Assembly: GCA_029962745.1 (NCBI GenBank)
Contig: JAPZVO010000024.1
Coordinates: forward strand, 504,044-568,043
Direction of reading: 5' to 3'
From: Echinometra lucunter
Taxonomy: Eukaryota > Echinodermata > Echinoidea > Camarodonta > Echinometridae
DNA: 64,000 nucleotides
Made by a program: the position numbers and the translations under genes. Under the pieces are notes generated by a model. The model had not been told where the DNA came from. It saw nothing but the letters and a program-made list of their open reading frames with translations, and did not search any database. This document shows, one piece after another, positions 1 to 11,700 of the stretch (its first letter is position 1; every line of letters begins with the position of its first letter).

Positions 1-2180
1 AATTTTTAAAAAAACCGCTCGAACCGATTAGAAACGTATGGTTTAAGGCTGCACTCAGTGGCGTAATAAATGAAAATATGTTGTGGGTTCCCCCCCCCCC
101 CACACACAGAGGTAGATGCGCCTATATAATCTTGAAATAGTTATCTTTAATTGAGGAATTACAAAACTCCTTTTCCTGAGTAAAAAGGAAATGATGGATA
201 ATGCGAGCGCGAAGCGCGAGCTGAAAATTTTTGAGATTCTAAATGAAGCAAATCGTCAGGGGCGTCGCTAGACTTTATCCAATGGGGGGGGGGGGGAGGG
301 TTGTAGAGGCCAGATTGTCAACAAACAATGCCAGTAATTACCGACAACTAATGCCGATAAATTCAACTGTATAAAGCCCACAAGGCATTGTGTGCCTCTA
401 TCACATTTTTCTTCTTAATGATATAACTGTTCACCTCACTTGCCGAATGTGCTGCTTTCCGGAAACACTCTGTGTCTATATACGAGCGAGCGTAGCGAGC
501 GAGGAAAAATATACACTCTCTTTCGTAGAAGTGATAGTTCTTCATCAAACTACATGATGGGATTAAAGATAACATAGGCCTATTTTGTCACCTCTTTCGC
601 CTGATACGCTTTCAAAGACCATCCTAAATCTTGATATTATACGAGCGAGCGCAGCGAGCGAGGAAAAAACAATATAGCTTTCCCATAGTAGAAGTGATAA
701 TTTTTCATCCAAATACACTGAAGAATTAACTATGAGATATCTTACTTATACATTATTTTGGTCACCTCGCTTGCTGAATTCGTTTGCTTTTCCAAACCAT
801 CTTGTATTAGAATTTAATCCGAGCGAGCGCAGCGAGCGAGGAAAAATCTATATACTATTTTTTTATGGTAGCACTGATAATTCTTCATCTCAATGCACGA
901 TGATATTAATCATGAGATATCTGACTTTTTCATGTGTATACAGGTATATTTTTTCATCTCGCTTGCCGCATTCGTTAGCTTTTCCATGCCATCTTGTATT
1001 AAATTTAATCCGATCGAGCGCAGCGAGCGAGGAAAAAAATCTGTTTACTATTTTTCATGGTAGAAGTGATAATTATTCATCCCAATACACGATGGTATTA
1101 ATCACGAGTTAAATTTAATCCGAGCCAGCGCAGCAAGCGAGGAAAAAATCTGACTTTTGTATACTATTTTTCATGGTAGAAGTGTTAGTTTTCATCCAAA
1201 TACACGATGGTATTAATTATGAGATAACTAACCATTTTTATATGTGTGCAGGTACATTTGGTCACCTCGCTTGCCGAATTCGTTTGCTTTCCCAAATCCA
1301 TCTTGTATCTGAGTATTGTGCGAACGAGCATAGCGAGCGAGGAAAATACATAATTATGTACTCCCTTTATAGAAGTGAAGGTTCTTCATCAAAATAAACG
1401 ATGGGCCTTTAAGATATCTATTTTGAAATATGTGGTCAGCACCTCTCCTATATACCTAATTTATTTGCTTTCAAAGATCATCTTGTATTATACAAGCGAG
1501 CGGGGAAAATTTTTTTTGTGGTAGAAGTGATAATTCTTCATCCAAATACATGATTTGCCTAAAAGTATCTACATTATATATATTTGTTCATCTCACTTTG
1601 CTTTCCGAACTTACGAGCTAGCGCAGCGAGCGAGGAAAATATACACTCTCTTTCGTGGTACCGGTGTTATTTCGTCGTCAAAATGAACAAGCAAATAAGC
1701 TGAATATGGGCACCTTACTCCTCTTTTCTTTCTTTTCCCCCTTCATCCTATTCCCTCTCCTTTCTTTCTCTCTCTCTCTTTTTGCCGACAGCAATCGCGA
1801 ATTTGTCGATTGGGAATGGTACCTCTACCCCAGTTTTACATTTTGGGTGTAAGTCTCTGTCAGTCCTGTACCTAGGATTTTTACTATGGTTCAACTTTGG
1901 AAATAGTAGAGCTTTTTGAGGAAGTGACAATTGCGAGCGCGAAGCGCAGGCCGAAATTTTGCTTTACAATAACCTGAAGGCAGAGCAATTTTGCCTCTAA
2001 TTTATTTTGAACTCATTCTAAAACTGATGATAACCTAATAAACTTCCACTATATGCGAGCGCAAAGCGTGAGTGGAAAAATCCCCATAAAGTGAATCATA
2101 CTTCTTTGTAATTCTTTCTTATAACTCTCAAGATGAAAGCATGCGAGCGTGGTGCGCAAGCGGAAATTTTGCCATAGCCC
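1..2180. repeat. GCGAGCGCAGCGAGCGAGG repeat array
   Basis: The GC-rich core cgagcgagcgcagcgagcgagg recurs near 483, 641, 819, 1011, 1121, 1318, 1494 (short) and 1613. The AT-rich spacers of about 110-200 bp are themselves related (gtagaagtgataattcttcatcc, ggtcacctcgcttgccgaattcg). A second core type (gcgagcgcgaagcgc) occurs near 201, 1933, 2055 and 2141. This is a degenerate satellite-like array with no gene; short open frames here are repeat sequence. Confidence 0.75.
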
Positions 2181-2191
2181 TTTCATTTTCT

Positions 2192-2350
2192 TTCTTTCTT
2201 TCTTCTTCTTCTTCTTCTTCTTCTTCTTCTTCTTCTTCTTCTTCTTCTTCTTCTTCTTCTTCTTCTTCTTCTTTTAAAAACTTTTTTCTTCTTTTCTTTT
2301 TTTCTTTCTTCTTTTTTTCTTTTCTTTTCTCTCTCTCTCTCTTTTTTTGC
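2192..2350. repeat. (CTT)n and T/C-rich microsatellite
   Basis: About 25 CTT units at 2200-2272, followed by T/C-rich sequence to about 2350. Poly-Ser and poly-Glu open frames across it are artefacts of the repeat. Confidence 0.9.
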
Positions 2351-2572
2351 TCTGCCAATAGGGGGGCCGCGGCCGCTTCGCCCCCTGGATCCGCCTATGG
2401 GGCAGTAGCCCACCAGGCCTCGTTCCGGCAGAATTTAGAATTATTAGGAAGAAAATCATCTCATTTACCGATGTATATTCATTCAAAAAATTTTAACAAT
2501 GCATTCATAATCTAACACTCATAGAAAATGGTGCTGAGAACTATTCTTGTCCCTCATTTGGAACCTTTACAG

Positions 2573-2937
2573 CATGGTTCTCGCACCCATGGTTCCAATA
2601 TGCATGCGTAAAGGGTTTCAGACAAGGAAGAACCATGTGTGAAATTGCTGCACCATGCGTGGCAACAAGGGTAAAAAAAAAAGATTGGAGTATATATTCC
2701 TAACAATAATGATAAATGTCACAGATTGTTTTGCTTTTTGGCAATGTATTTTTACTTTTATGCCACTAGTAGACAACTCCTGCTTACCAAGAAGTATTTT
2801 TCATCCTTTTACAATAGCATATACTGCCGCCACACCTAACTTTAGGTGTTATTCCGTAAAACTTCCGAAACTTTCACGTTTCACGTTTCACGTCAGAGTG
2901 GGAACCGTGTGTGGATTTTTTTCTAGTGAGAACCCTG
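2573..2937 (-). mobile_element. hAT-like MITE (family E) with 8-bp TSD
   Basis: A 365-bp non-coding element with ends CATGGTTCTCGC and GTGAGAACCCTG, inverted copies of each other. It is flanked by perfect 8-bp duplications CTTTACAG (2565-2572, 2938-2945), the size expected for hAT transposition. It has inserted into the larger composite element. Copies in the other orientation lie at 13559-13924 and 30506-30860. Confidence 0.75.
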
Positions 2938-3074
2938 CTTTACAGGCTCTTCAAGAACCGTTATTAGCCTAACGGTTCTCTAAAGGGTTCTGAAGGGGTC
3001 TTTAGAACCATTATTGGTTGTACAAGGAACCTTTTTGGGTTCTTCAAAATAATTATGAAGAAGCCTTTACCTAT

Positions 3075-3336
3075 CACTACGAACATGGCGGACAAAGAAA
3101 GCGGACAAAATAAACAACCTCTCATTCTACCCTTCACAACGGTTCTGGTAGTCAAAAGAACATCCCTTCACTGCTGTCTAAAACAATTATGTGGAACAGG
3201 TGTCACATGCATATTCACCTGGAACTAAACATAATAGCAGAGAAGGGATGTTCTTTTGACCACCAGAACCGTTGTGAAGGGTAGAATGAGAGGTTGTTTA
3301 TATTGTCCGCTTTCTTTGTCCGCCATGTTCATAGTG
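3075..3336. mobile_element. Long-hairpin element (family F)
   Basis: CACTACGAACATGGCGGAC at the left is mirrored by GTCCGCCATGTTCATAGTG at the right, and complementarity runs inward through the aaccgttgtgaagg/ccttcacaacgg block. The arms are about 110 bp around a short centre. A second copy is at 36255-36523. Confidence 0.7.
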
Positions 3337-3579
3337 TATATACCCCTTTTCTGGGGTTCTAAATACGGGACAAAAAAAAAAAAAAAAGGTTCCAACTGCA
3401 TGGCACATTTTTCTAAGAATAAAGTCTTATGTAAGGTACATGGTGGCCTTTAAGGAATGCCTGACTCAGTTCAATTTCGCATCTGTTTTTACGACGTTGA
3501 ATAGGCGTCTGATTTCCCGTCAACCATTTCCTAAGAAGTCTGTCGAGAGCTTGAACTTGAAGAAGAAAGATCAAAGAAT

Positions 3580-3586
<7 letters not shown>

Positions 3587-3675
<89 letters not shown>

Positions 3676-3684
3676 AAGAAAAGA
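3587..3684. repeat. (AG)n microsatellite
   Basis: About 43 AG units. Open frames of alternating Glu/Arg on + or Ser/Leu on - are repeat artefacts. Confidence 0.95.
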
Positions 3685-4070
3685 GAAAAAGGAATCAGGT
3701 AGGATTCAGCATAGGATGCAATCACCTGGTACCCGCCGCCATCCCCTTTTTGTCAAAAGGTTGTCCAGGGGGTAGTTGTGATCCGGATACGACAAGATTT
3801 CCCAGATTATAGTATAATCATTATACACTCTTAGAAAAACCAGTTCGAACCTTTTTTGTCCCGTATTTAGAACTCCAGAAAAGAGGGTTCTATATTTAAG
3901 GGGTTCTTTACATTTTCAAGGACCCCAAAAGGTTTCTTGTACAACCAATATTGGTTCTAAAGACCCAGTATTGGCTGTACAAGAGAACATTTTTAGGCTA
4001 GTAATGGTTCTTTGAAGAAACTTTAAAGGTTCCAAATATGAGGCAAATCAGCACCATTTTAAAAAGAGTG

Positions 4071-4855
4071 CATAACAAATCGGTTTAGTTCACCGCTCCT
4101 CATTCAAATAGTGGGCCTTCATCTGTGATGGTGGTGGTGGTGGGGGTGGGTTGGGGGTGGTGTCCCCTAGCCGAATACTTACCTGAAAAACATTGTTTCG
4201 TTTCGAACTTTGCCCTTCCAATTTCTCCTGTCAGGAGTTGATCAAGACTGAAAATACATGTTACAACTCAATCACGCAGACAACACAATAATACTACTTT
4301 CGATAAATCAACTCAAGTGCAATTTCGAAAGCCCATTGTACTGCCCACACAAAATCATGTTCGGATTACGTCAAGCCATTGTAAAGTCGGCACTTAAAAG
4401 GTGATAGACAGGCTACAGAAGTTGCCTCATAAGTTGATTTTTCGATAGTATATATTTTTTAAAAATCGTGTTAGACCTACTTCTCAAATAAAAAGGGGGT
4501 CTTTATAGATGCGCTTTCGTTTTTTTTTTTCTTTTGAAACAGATTCTATTTAATGCAGCGTTGTAACAATTCCTATAAAGTAGAAATCGATAAAGAAACG
4601 AAGACTGAGGAATTCAATGGAAACGCTAAGGGTGATAAAATTATGTATTTTAACTGCATAATATTGTCGCTTGTTTATTTAGTTATTTGTTTATTCATTC
4701 ATTAATTTGTCTATCTGTTCATTAATTTATTCATAGATTTATTTATTCATTAATTTTGAACTTATACATTTTCATTTATTTCTTCGTTTATAGGTCATTA
4801 CATAGGCCCCGTCAATAAGCAAAGATGGGCTTAAAGTAGACATTTCAAAGTTGCC
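4071..4855. other. Intergenic, nothing recognised
   Basis: AT-rich sequence with a short GT/GGT-rich run near 4127-4160 and attcatta-type words near 4680-4760. No gene, RNA or transposon end recognised. Confidence 0.5.
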
Positions 4856-5270
4856 TTAACCCATTCGTGACAGAGGTCCACATTTTGTGGTTTGGCCTAA
4901 TATCTTTTGATGCAAAGCCCTAAAAATCATACCAAATACATGAGCAGAAAGAGCAAAAAATTCTACACAAACTGTGCCCATTTTGGTTGCGACAATATTC
5001 GTTGTTTGATGCTGAATTTTTTTAAAAGGAAAATAAGCATTAAAATCCTTAAATTGGCAATGTGATAGAAAGTTTAAAATCACCGTTTTCCCCTCCAAAT
5101 TGGCAACATTTTGACTTCTCATCATAATTTCTGTCAATTTATATTCATTTCAGATACATGACGCTTTATAAGAAAAATGTAGCAATAGAATAAAAATGTT
5201 GGTGTTGCCAATTTGAAGAATAAAAGCTGATCAAATTAGGCTTTAAATAATTCCTGTCACGAATGGGTTA
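4856..5270 (+). mobile_element. piggyBac-like MITE, family A copy 1
   Basis: A 415-bp non-coding element bounded by TTAA on both sides, with inverted ends CCCATTCGTGACAG and CTGTCACGAATGGG. A TTAA target duplication plus ends starting CCC is the piggyBac signature. Eight more copies lie at 14256, 15442, 28648, 29093, 40827, 41355, 42711 and about 49536. Confidence 0.8.
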
Positions 5271-6535
5271 AACAGTGCCATACGCTCCAAAACAATACTG
5301 ATGATATAGATCAGGACCGTGCGTTCCCACATACATTTCAATTTATTCATTGGTTCATTTGAAATTTTGAACCTGATCTAAAAAAGATCATATATATCAT
5401 GATATATGAATGACTTTTGCCCATTTATCCCACAATGGCTTTGCAACTCCAATATTTGTTGCAGTAACTGTATGGTGAGAAACTATTATAGCTCAGTGAG
5501 TTGTGTAATAAACCCTTTTCATGAAAACGATGTGTTTCGAATTACTTAGCATATTTGGCTGACTAAATTGGACGGAGCAGGCATAAACGAAACCTTATAA
5601 CGATTGAATAATGAATGACGTTGTAAGTGACCTTTTGTGCGAATTGCTTTTTCCTTTTTCCTTTCTTCAAATGTTAAAGATGCATGCACACCCTTTCTCA
5701 GCCGAGCTGAGCGTGCATCCCTCCATAGTCCTTTCCCCGTGAGATGGCGCTATACCAGAAACCGTGAAAAGTTTGATAGTGGCTTGCATTGTGCCAGTTT
5801 GCCAAGGAGCCAAGGACCATGCGCCCTATGAAACCCTCGGACAAAATGTCTTTATGAAATCTCATTGGATTATAAATTTCCTCTTTAGGTCGCTCAAAAG
5901 TCTGTAGATTCCTCCTGGGACAAAATGTCTTAAGTTGGTCAATCGGGAGGTATTAGAAAAAGAAGGAATCCAGAATTAAGGATATTGCGCTATTTATCCC
6001 TTTATCAAAATAAGAAAACGGAAATGCAATAAAGTTTTATTTTGTCTTCTTTTGATTTCAAAACTACTTACTTGAGGGTTTCGGTTTCATTTAATATCAG
6101 CCTCTTCCACCCATGCGCCAGGTGACTCCTATCTCTCTTTCTCTTTCTCACTATAAAATGATGACGGGTCTGGGTCTCGGCTTTTACTTTTTTTATATCA
6201 TTTTATTCTCATACTTTGTAATTTGTGCTTTCAATATTAATCTCTCTCTCTCCCCCCTTCTTGATCATCTCTCCTGCCAGTTGGTTTGAACCCCCCCCCC
6301 CCTCCCCTCATTGTGTCATGCGTTTCGGAAGACTAGAGCCCCCGGCCGTATATGAGATGGGATTGAAAACAAATTACATGACGATTCTTTCATGATATTG
6401 CAGCATATAGATTTCCGGTTTGTTCAAGGAAGTACTCCTTGGTTAGCAGAACGGTATCGAAATTGACCTTCAAACTTATCCTCTTCCCCTTACAAACCCA
6501 TAAGCTCCAGGTTGTATGGGGTGGGGATAGGGTAC
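5271..6535. other. Intergenic, nothing recognised
   Basis: No gene recognised. A C/T-rich microsatellite region (6238-6310) contains a C run of about 12. The 64-codon open frame at 5637-5831 has no recognisable motif. Confidence 0.5.
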
Positions 6536-6701
6536 ACTCTTCAGAACAGCTGGTTAAAAATCATTAGGCCATTATCATGAACCTACCATTGGTTGGTTTT
6601 AAAAAAATCGCCATATGTTTTACAAACAACCTATTTTAACCACTATAGTTGGTAGGTTCATATTTTAAACAACTAATGATTTTAACCAACTGCTGAGAGT
6701 G
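6536..6701. mobile_element. Short inverted-repeat element
   Basis: CACTCTTCAGAACAGCTGG with ggttaaaaatcattag at the left is mirrored by ctaatgattttaacc and aactgctgagagtg at the right; a second pair (gaacctacca, tggtaggttc) pairs inside. It is a foldable MITE of about 165 bp. The CACTCT terminus resembles that of the composite element at 2516-4070. Confidence 0.6.
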
Positions 6702-6919
6702 CAAGCTGCGTGTACAGCGGGTACTGCATAGTGGCTCGTCGGTATCAAGCCTCCTGCATGCCAGTGCAGGTGCATGTAATATCAGGCTAGCCCGCCACAA
6801 GCATTCGCTCTTATGGGGACCTCGCCTTCTTCCATGATTTATGTTATTGTAAAATATTTGTTACCATATAATGAATTATACAATTTGAAGGGGAAAAAAA
6901 TTGTTAACTCCAGCACTGC

Positions 6920-6970
6920 TGGTGGAAGAAAATAAAATTTGTTTATTTGAATGGAATTGAACTGAAAAGT
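6920..6970 (+). mobile_element. Possible LINE 3' tail
   Basis: A polyadenylation-type AATAAA followed by tttgtttatttgaatggaattgaactgaa resembles the short-tandem tails of CR1/Rex-type LINEs. Only the tail is visible. Confidence 0.3.
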
Positions 6971-7149
6971 GCTCACATACTGTTAGTGGCATTATCATAT
7001 TAATTGCGTCTTATTCACCCAATAGGAACAACGGGACTTGTAAAAAAGTACCCCGGGATACTTGAACACAATCATACACCATCAAAATGTATATGTCAAA
7101 TTACCGTGTACATTATGTTCAAATTATTGTTTGTAGCATGAGTACCACG

Positions 7150-7274
7150 CTACCTTTTTTTTCACAAGGGTAAATACAGGATGTTGGATCCAGGATAATA
7201 TCCAAGCATTGAGCGGCATGGTACCCATTTACACCTGGGAGGAGTGGGACAATGGCACCTCGTTTAGTGAGGAT

Positions 7275-7315
<41 letters not shown>

Positions 7316-7740
7316 TTTCTTTTATTTCTTCTATTTTTTTTCAAAACAACATCTTCACAAATAATCAAGGAAACAAAAAAATATAAGTATATTCACATGC
7401 CAGAATCATTATATATAGAAAAACATTACATTTTAATACTTGAAATAAACTATTAATAAATAAGTCGAGCATAGCTTTTTACACGTATGATCATATTCAT
7501 AGTATAATTGAATGAAAGTTATATGAAATGATAAAAAAGGAGAAAGAAAAAAGAAAAAAAAAGAAAAAAAAATTTAAAAAAGAAAGAAATAGGAAGGAAA
7601 GAAATAGTGAAAGAGAAAGAGAGAGAGAGACACACAAAAGAAAAGAAAAGAAAAGAAGAAAAAAAAAAAGAAGAAAAAAAAAAAGAAAAGAAAAGAAAAA
7701 AGAACCTTCCCTACCACTCCCCCCCCCCCCCCCCCAAGGA
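7150..7740. repeat. SINE fragment, poly-T and A/G-rich tract
   Basis: The stretch ggtacccatttacacctggg (about 7220) shares wording with the SINE at 60108-60362. It is followed by a T run of about 34 (7277-7310), an AT-rich stretch, a long A/G-rich tract (7530-7715) and a C run. No gene. Confidence 0.5.
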
Positions 7741-7834
7741 AAAAGGGCCGGTACTGTTTCACTCCATGACTCCACATAAAAATTCAGAATTATCGGAAAT
7801 TATGATATTTCAAATGTTATGCGCATTTAGCTCC

Positions 7835-8005
7835 CCAGGTCCACCCCCTCGTCTCGGAAGTCAAAATTTTCCCACTTTCTAAGGTGAAATGAGAGGGTAA
7901 AACCCTATAAGGATCGATGATAGGATCGAACCCAGGACCTCTCGTATCAAGAGCCTTCATGAACATACCACAGTGCTTCCATAATAAATATGATTGACCT
8001 CCCAA
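7835..8005 (-). mobile_element. Possible tRNA-derived SINE
   Basis: On the minus strand, gggttcgatcc fits a polymerase III B box. About 35 nt before it, tggtatgttcatgaagg could be a degenerate A box. The remainder is unfamiliar. Confidence 0.4.
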
Positions 8006-8394
8006 GCATTTACCCTTTCATATCTTACTAAAATGTACTCGGACTAAGAAATGGCATAGACAGATTTTCCGGCCGATTTCCCTGAAAAGTTGATATGGTT
8101 AATATAAAGAACTTCAGTGGCGTTAGGGGGTGTGTCCTATTTCCTGGTATCGTTCGATTGCATTTTGTTGAACTTCTTTTTCAACTTTCTCTCAAGTCAC
8201 TTCCTCCAATTTAAGCCCGCTCATAACATGTACATTTGTCAGATCATCATTAACAATATCTATGGTCATACCTATATGATCGTCTACTGTCAAACTAATG
8301 ATAATTTTTTTGGAAAACCAAACACTATCAAATTATGACTTCCCACCTTTTTTACTCCCATTTGGAGGGACCTGGCAATAGCTAGCACGACTTC
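8006..8394. other. Upstream flank of SORL1, nothing recognised
   Basis: AT-rich sequence just upstream of the putative core promoter. No repeat end or motif recognised apart from the elements at its borders. Confidence 0.4.
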
Positions 8395-8460
8395 GATTTG
8401 ATATAAACAACGAATGACGTCATCATTGCTACATACATAATTTTAGACCTCATCAAAAAC
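8395..8460 (+). promoter_or_regulatory. Probable SORL1 core promoter with CRE palindrome
   Basis: A perfect palindromic CRE, TGACGTCA, lies at 8415-8422, 38 bp before the ATG, and a TATA-like atataaa lies at 8401-8407. If both act, transcription would start around 8430 and the 5' UTR would be about 30 nt. An upstream non-coding exon cannot be excluded, and TATA and CRE are unusually close. Confidence 0.35.
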
Positions 8461-8724
8461 ATGGCGACCGGTGCATTGCGGATCCTGATTCTGGTGCATG
8501 CGCTATCATTATTTTGTGTTTCAGTGAACTCTTTCAGACCCGGTTCCAGGGCAAAAACTCTGCACTTTCCTCATCAAGAAGATGACGATGGAATAAGGAG
8601 GATAAGAAGGAGTATTCCTAGTGAAAATGAAAGGCCCGCATCTCGATCGCGGACGGCGAGACAAGCTGGAAATGCACCCGGGGGTGCACCGGTCAGCTCT
8701 GGGGAGGGTATTCAAGTCCATAAG
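8461..8724 (+). CDS. SORL1: SORL1 exon 1: signal peptide and propeptide (aa 1-88)
   Basis: The ATG has a strong Kozak context (A at -3, G at +4). Residues 1-24 form a signal peptide with a hydrophobic core rich in L, I and V. The following 64 residues are acidic, then basic, as in a VPS10-family propeptide. R47-I-R-R50 followed by S51 fits the furin consensus R-X-(K/R)-R, and R64-T-A-R67 is a weaker alternative. In the family, propeptide removal unblocks the ligand site. The exon ends after an AAG codon at a GTAGGC donor, phase 0. The open frame continues to 8802, but the homologous sequence stops at the donor and resumes in exon 2. Human SorLA has a longer, different propeptide, so homology rests on position and on the residues just before exon 2. 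Confidence 0.85.
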
Positions 8725-11700
8725 GTAGGCGGGCGTCGTTCTGTTTCTGACCTTACTTTTTCCGCAGAATCATCTATCATGTCTGTTTCTTCATTTCTTT
8801 AAATTATTCATAGATGTGTTCCACAAGCCTTTAGGGCATGCTTTGGAAGACTTCCTTTTGCGACAGCCACCCAAACTTGCTAACGTAACGGAATAAAGCA
8901 CACCTTGCAGTTGGGTGGCTGTCGCAAAAGCCGAAAAGGAAGTCTTGCCCATGGCCATGGCATGCTCTTTACTTGAAACTGATGGAACAACCCATTATCA
9001 TGACATGATTATATTTTGGTTTCATTTATTTTCTCTCTTCTGAGACTGAAGTTCTGGCTTCTGCCGGAATCTGTGAATGTTGTTTGATTTTTCTTTCTTT
9101 TTTTTGGGGGGGGGGGGGGGGGTGGGGGAATGTGTGTTTTTATTTACAATTCAATTCACTTCAATTCAACTCTTTCTTTACTTCCAAGACAAAGTCATAA
9201 AAACTAGTCTACATCATACATGTAGATCTAACGTACATAGACAGAGTAACAGTTACATGAAGATCTAACTGTGTTAGCCCTAACTTAAGGCTAAAGCATT
9301 TAAAAAAATATTGTAGGCCTAGACCTACATGTACATGTACGAAGTAATTGACACAGAAAAAAGAAATCTATTTTGTTACAAAAAAAAAATAAAAAAAAAC
9401 TTTAAAGTATTATGATTGTATTGCAATATTGGTTGGAACTAGATTTATGTCATTCATTGTCTTAAGCATTAAAACAAAAATTTGAAACTTATTGATATCA
9501 TAAATGTTATTTTTTAGGTTATTTTTAGGTTATTGAAAATTGGTTTAGAAGGGGCTTGGAAAGAAGATGTGTACATATTCTGAGTGCCTTTTTTCTGTAA
9601 TTTTTGAATAGTTTCAAGTAATGAATTCCAGGTGCTAGCCCATACAATATTGCAATACTGTAATGTACATTATGTATGGAAGAATTATTAAGCAGGTATA
9701 CAACATAAATAAATATTTTTGGGGGTAGAGTAGTCTGGCTTTCAAAATTTAAACAATATATCAACACTCTTGGATATACATGTGTACATATTCAGTATGA
9801 TATAAATCAAAATTTAGATGTTCATCGAGTTTAACACCAAGAAATCTCGTGGAGGAAGTAGTGGTAGGAAGTTTAATATCTTTAAGTTTCAGTTTGACAA
9901 CACAAATATTACATGAAATGCATTTTTTTTTCAGAAATATGGTACATTACACGATGAATAATTTACAATTACATGTACTTTGAACATTACATGTAAACCA
10001 ATTTGATATGTAACATACATGTATATGTACGTGTAGTTCAGTATTTGTAATAGAAATCAATTTATTTTAATGAATGATTTGATGCAATTAAAATGGGGTC
10101 ATCAGCAATTATAGCAAAAAATGAACACTCAAGTAATGATGAAACTACATAAATCACAGTAGAAAGAGAAATTGGCCGAGCATGGAGCCCTGCGGAATAC
10201 CGCGGAATACCGCGGAATACCGCAAATTACTTAAGTCAACGGAGACTCGCAGGAAGTATTGATGCGTATTGGAAATGATTGATTGGAATCTTTGAACCAA
10301 TCTAGACAAATACCTTGTATTCCAAAATATGGCAGTGTAGTTAAAAGGCTTTTATGATTAATAAGGTTAAAAGCCATAATGGCAATCAAATGCAGCCTAG
10401 TATCATTAATATCATTCATTAGCCTATCATATAAATCTATGAGAGCTGAGTCACAAGAATGATTATGTCAGAAGCCATACTGAGGAGTAATTAAAAGATT
10501 GTTGTATTTTAGATGTGAAAGTAGTCTGTTTATCCTTTCCAGTATTTTTGAGAAACGTGGAAATAGAGTGATTGGTCTGTAGAACTTTACAAAATAAATA
10601 AAAATGAACATCAGGATCAATGTCACCTTGATTGTTGCCATTTTAATAGTCAGTCATCATCATGTTGTGGTAGAACAGGGTCCAGTTTCATAAAACTTGT
10701 TATCAGTAAACAACTGCCACATTTTTATGACAAATTTGCTCTCACCCAGTCAGATGCAAGGATTTCAGTAGCTTATAATTTACGGTATTGCAACTTGTTA
10801 TTGATAACAAGTTTTATGAAATGGGGCCCAGAATTTAAAAAGTGGAAGTCAAAGTTAAACCTAGTTGTTTGTTTGTTTTTGTTTTTTAATGAAATGGAGG
10901 TACATGTAACTGGCATTGCATTTTCCACTATCCAGAGTTTATCTACATACATCCTTTTTTAACATTCAAGGCATGAGACATTCGTGCATCGAGATAAATC
11001 TGTAATTTGTGTTTTTGTTTGTTTCTCCACTCCACCATACAGTTTGACTTGAATGACCCACATCCGGAGCTGATCGTTCATTGGGCTGGTGAGAACAGCG
11101 ATGTCATCATCTGCCTCACGAGAGACATCACGCAGTCCACGCAGTCGAAAAGCTACGTCTATATCTCAGACGACTACGGGGTGACCTTTGTGAACAAGTC
11201 ACATACAATGTTTAGCACTTCTAGTACCACCAGGCCGGTGTATGATAGATTCTACAGCAGCAAGGCCGATATACAGAGAGTAAGTTTAGAAATTAAAGGG
11301 GGAGTTTACCTGAAGAGGAAACTGATCAGTGATCTTTTTTCTTTTTAAAGAAAAATCCCTTAAATTAGGGATCAAAAGTAATCCTTTTGGCCTGATGGGT
11401 GCACAAAATCTCGGTAGGTGCGTCCTCATCAGCTTGAGCCTACAGAATAGCTGGCTCGTTCTCATCCCATGAATTAGCCCAATCAGAGAATAGCCAATTC
11501 TCTGGTGAAGATGGCATTAGCTGGCTACTTCGCTCGAAAAGTAAGCCACCTAAATCTTGGACTTATTTGCAGAATAGCGGGCTGATTCGCCAAATAGCTG
11601 GCTATTTTCGACATGTCTTCATCAGCCTCGAGCTTCAGGAGCTGGCTTATCCATTCCATCGTACGTGATACTGTGCCAACACTGTATTGCAGTATTGGAG

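Larger units (their letters stand above)
2516..4070. mobile_element. Composite inverted-repeat element with nested insertions
   Basis: The left end (cactcatagaaaatggtgc, then catttggaacctttac) is mirrored by the right end (aaaggttccaaatatgaggc, caccattttaaaaagagtg). Internal arms rich in ggttctt and gaacc words also mirror each other (2946-3060 against 3350-4030). Two other elements (2573-2937, 3075-3336) and an AG microsatellite sit inside. No coding capacity seen. Confidence 0.65.

Noticed and set aside
480..1650. CRISPR-like regularly spaced repeats
   Set aside because: Spacers are related to each other, spacing varies from about 110 to 200 bp, and the context is an animal genome; it is a satellite array.
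10231..10419. Separate 62-codon host gene on the minus strand
   Set aside because: It matches the reverse-transcriptase segment of the LINE fragment at 9143-10640.
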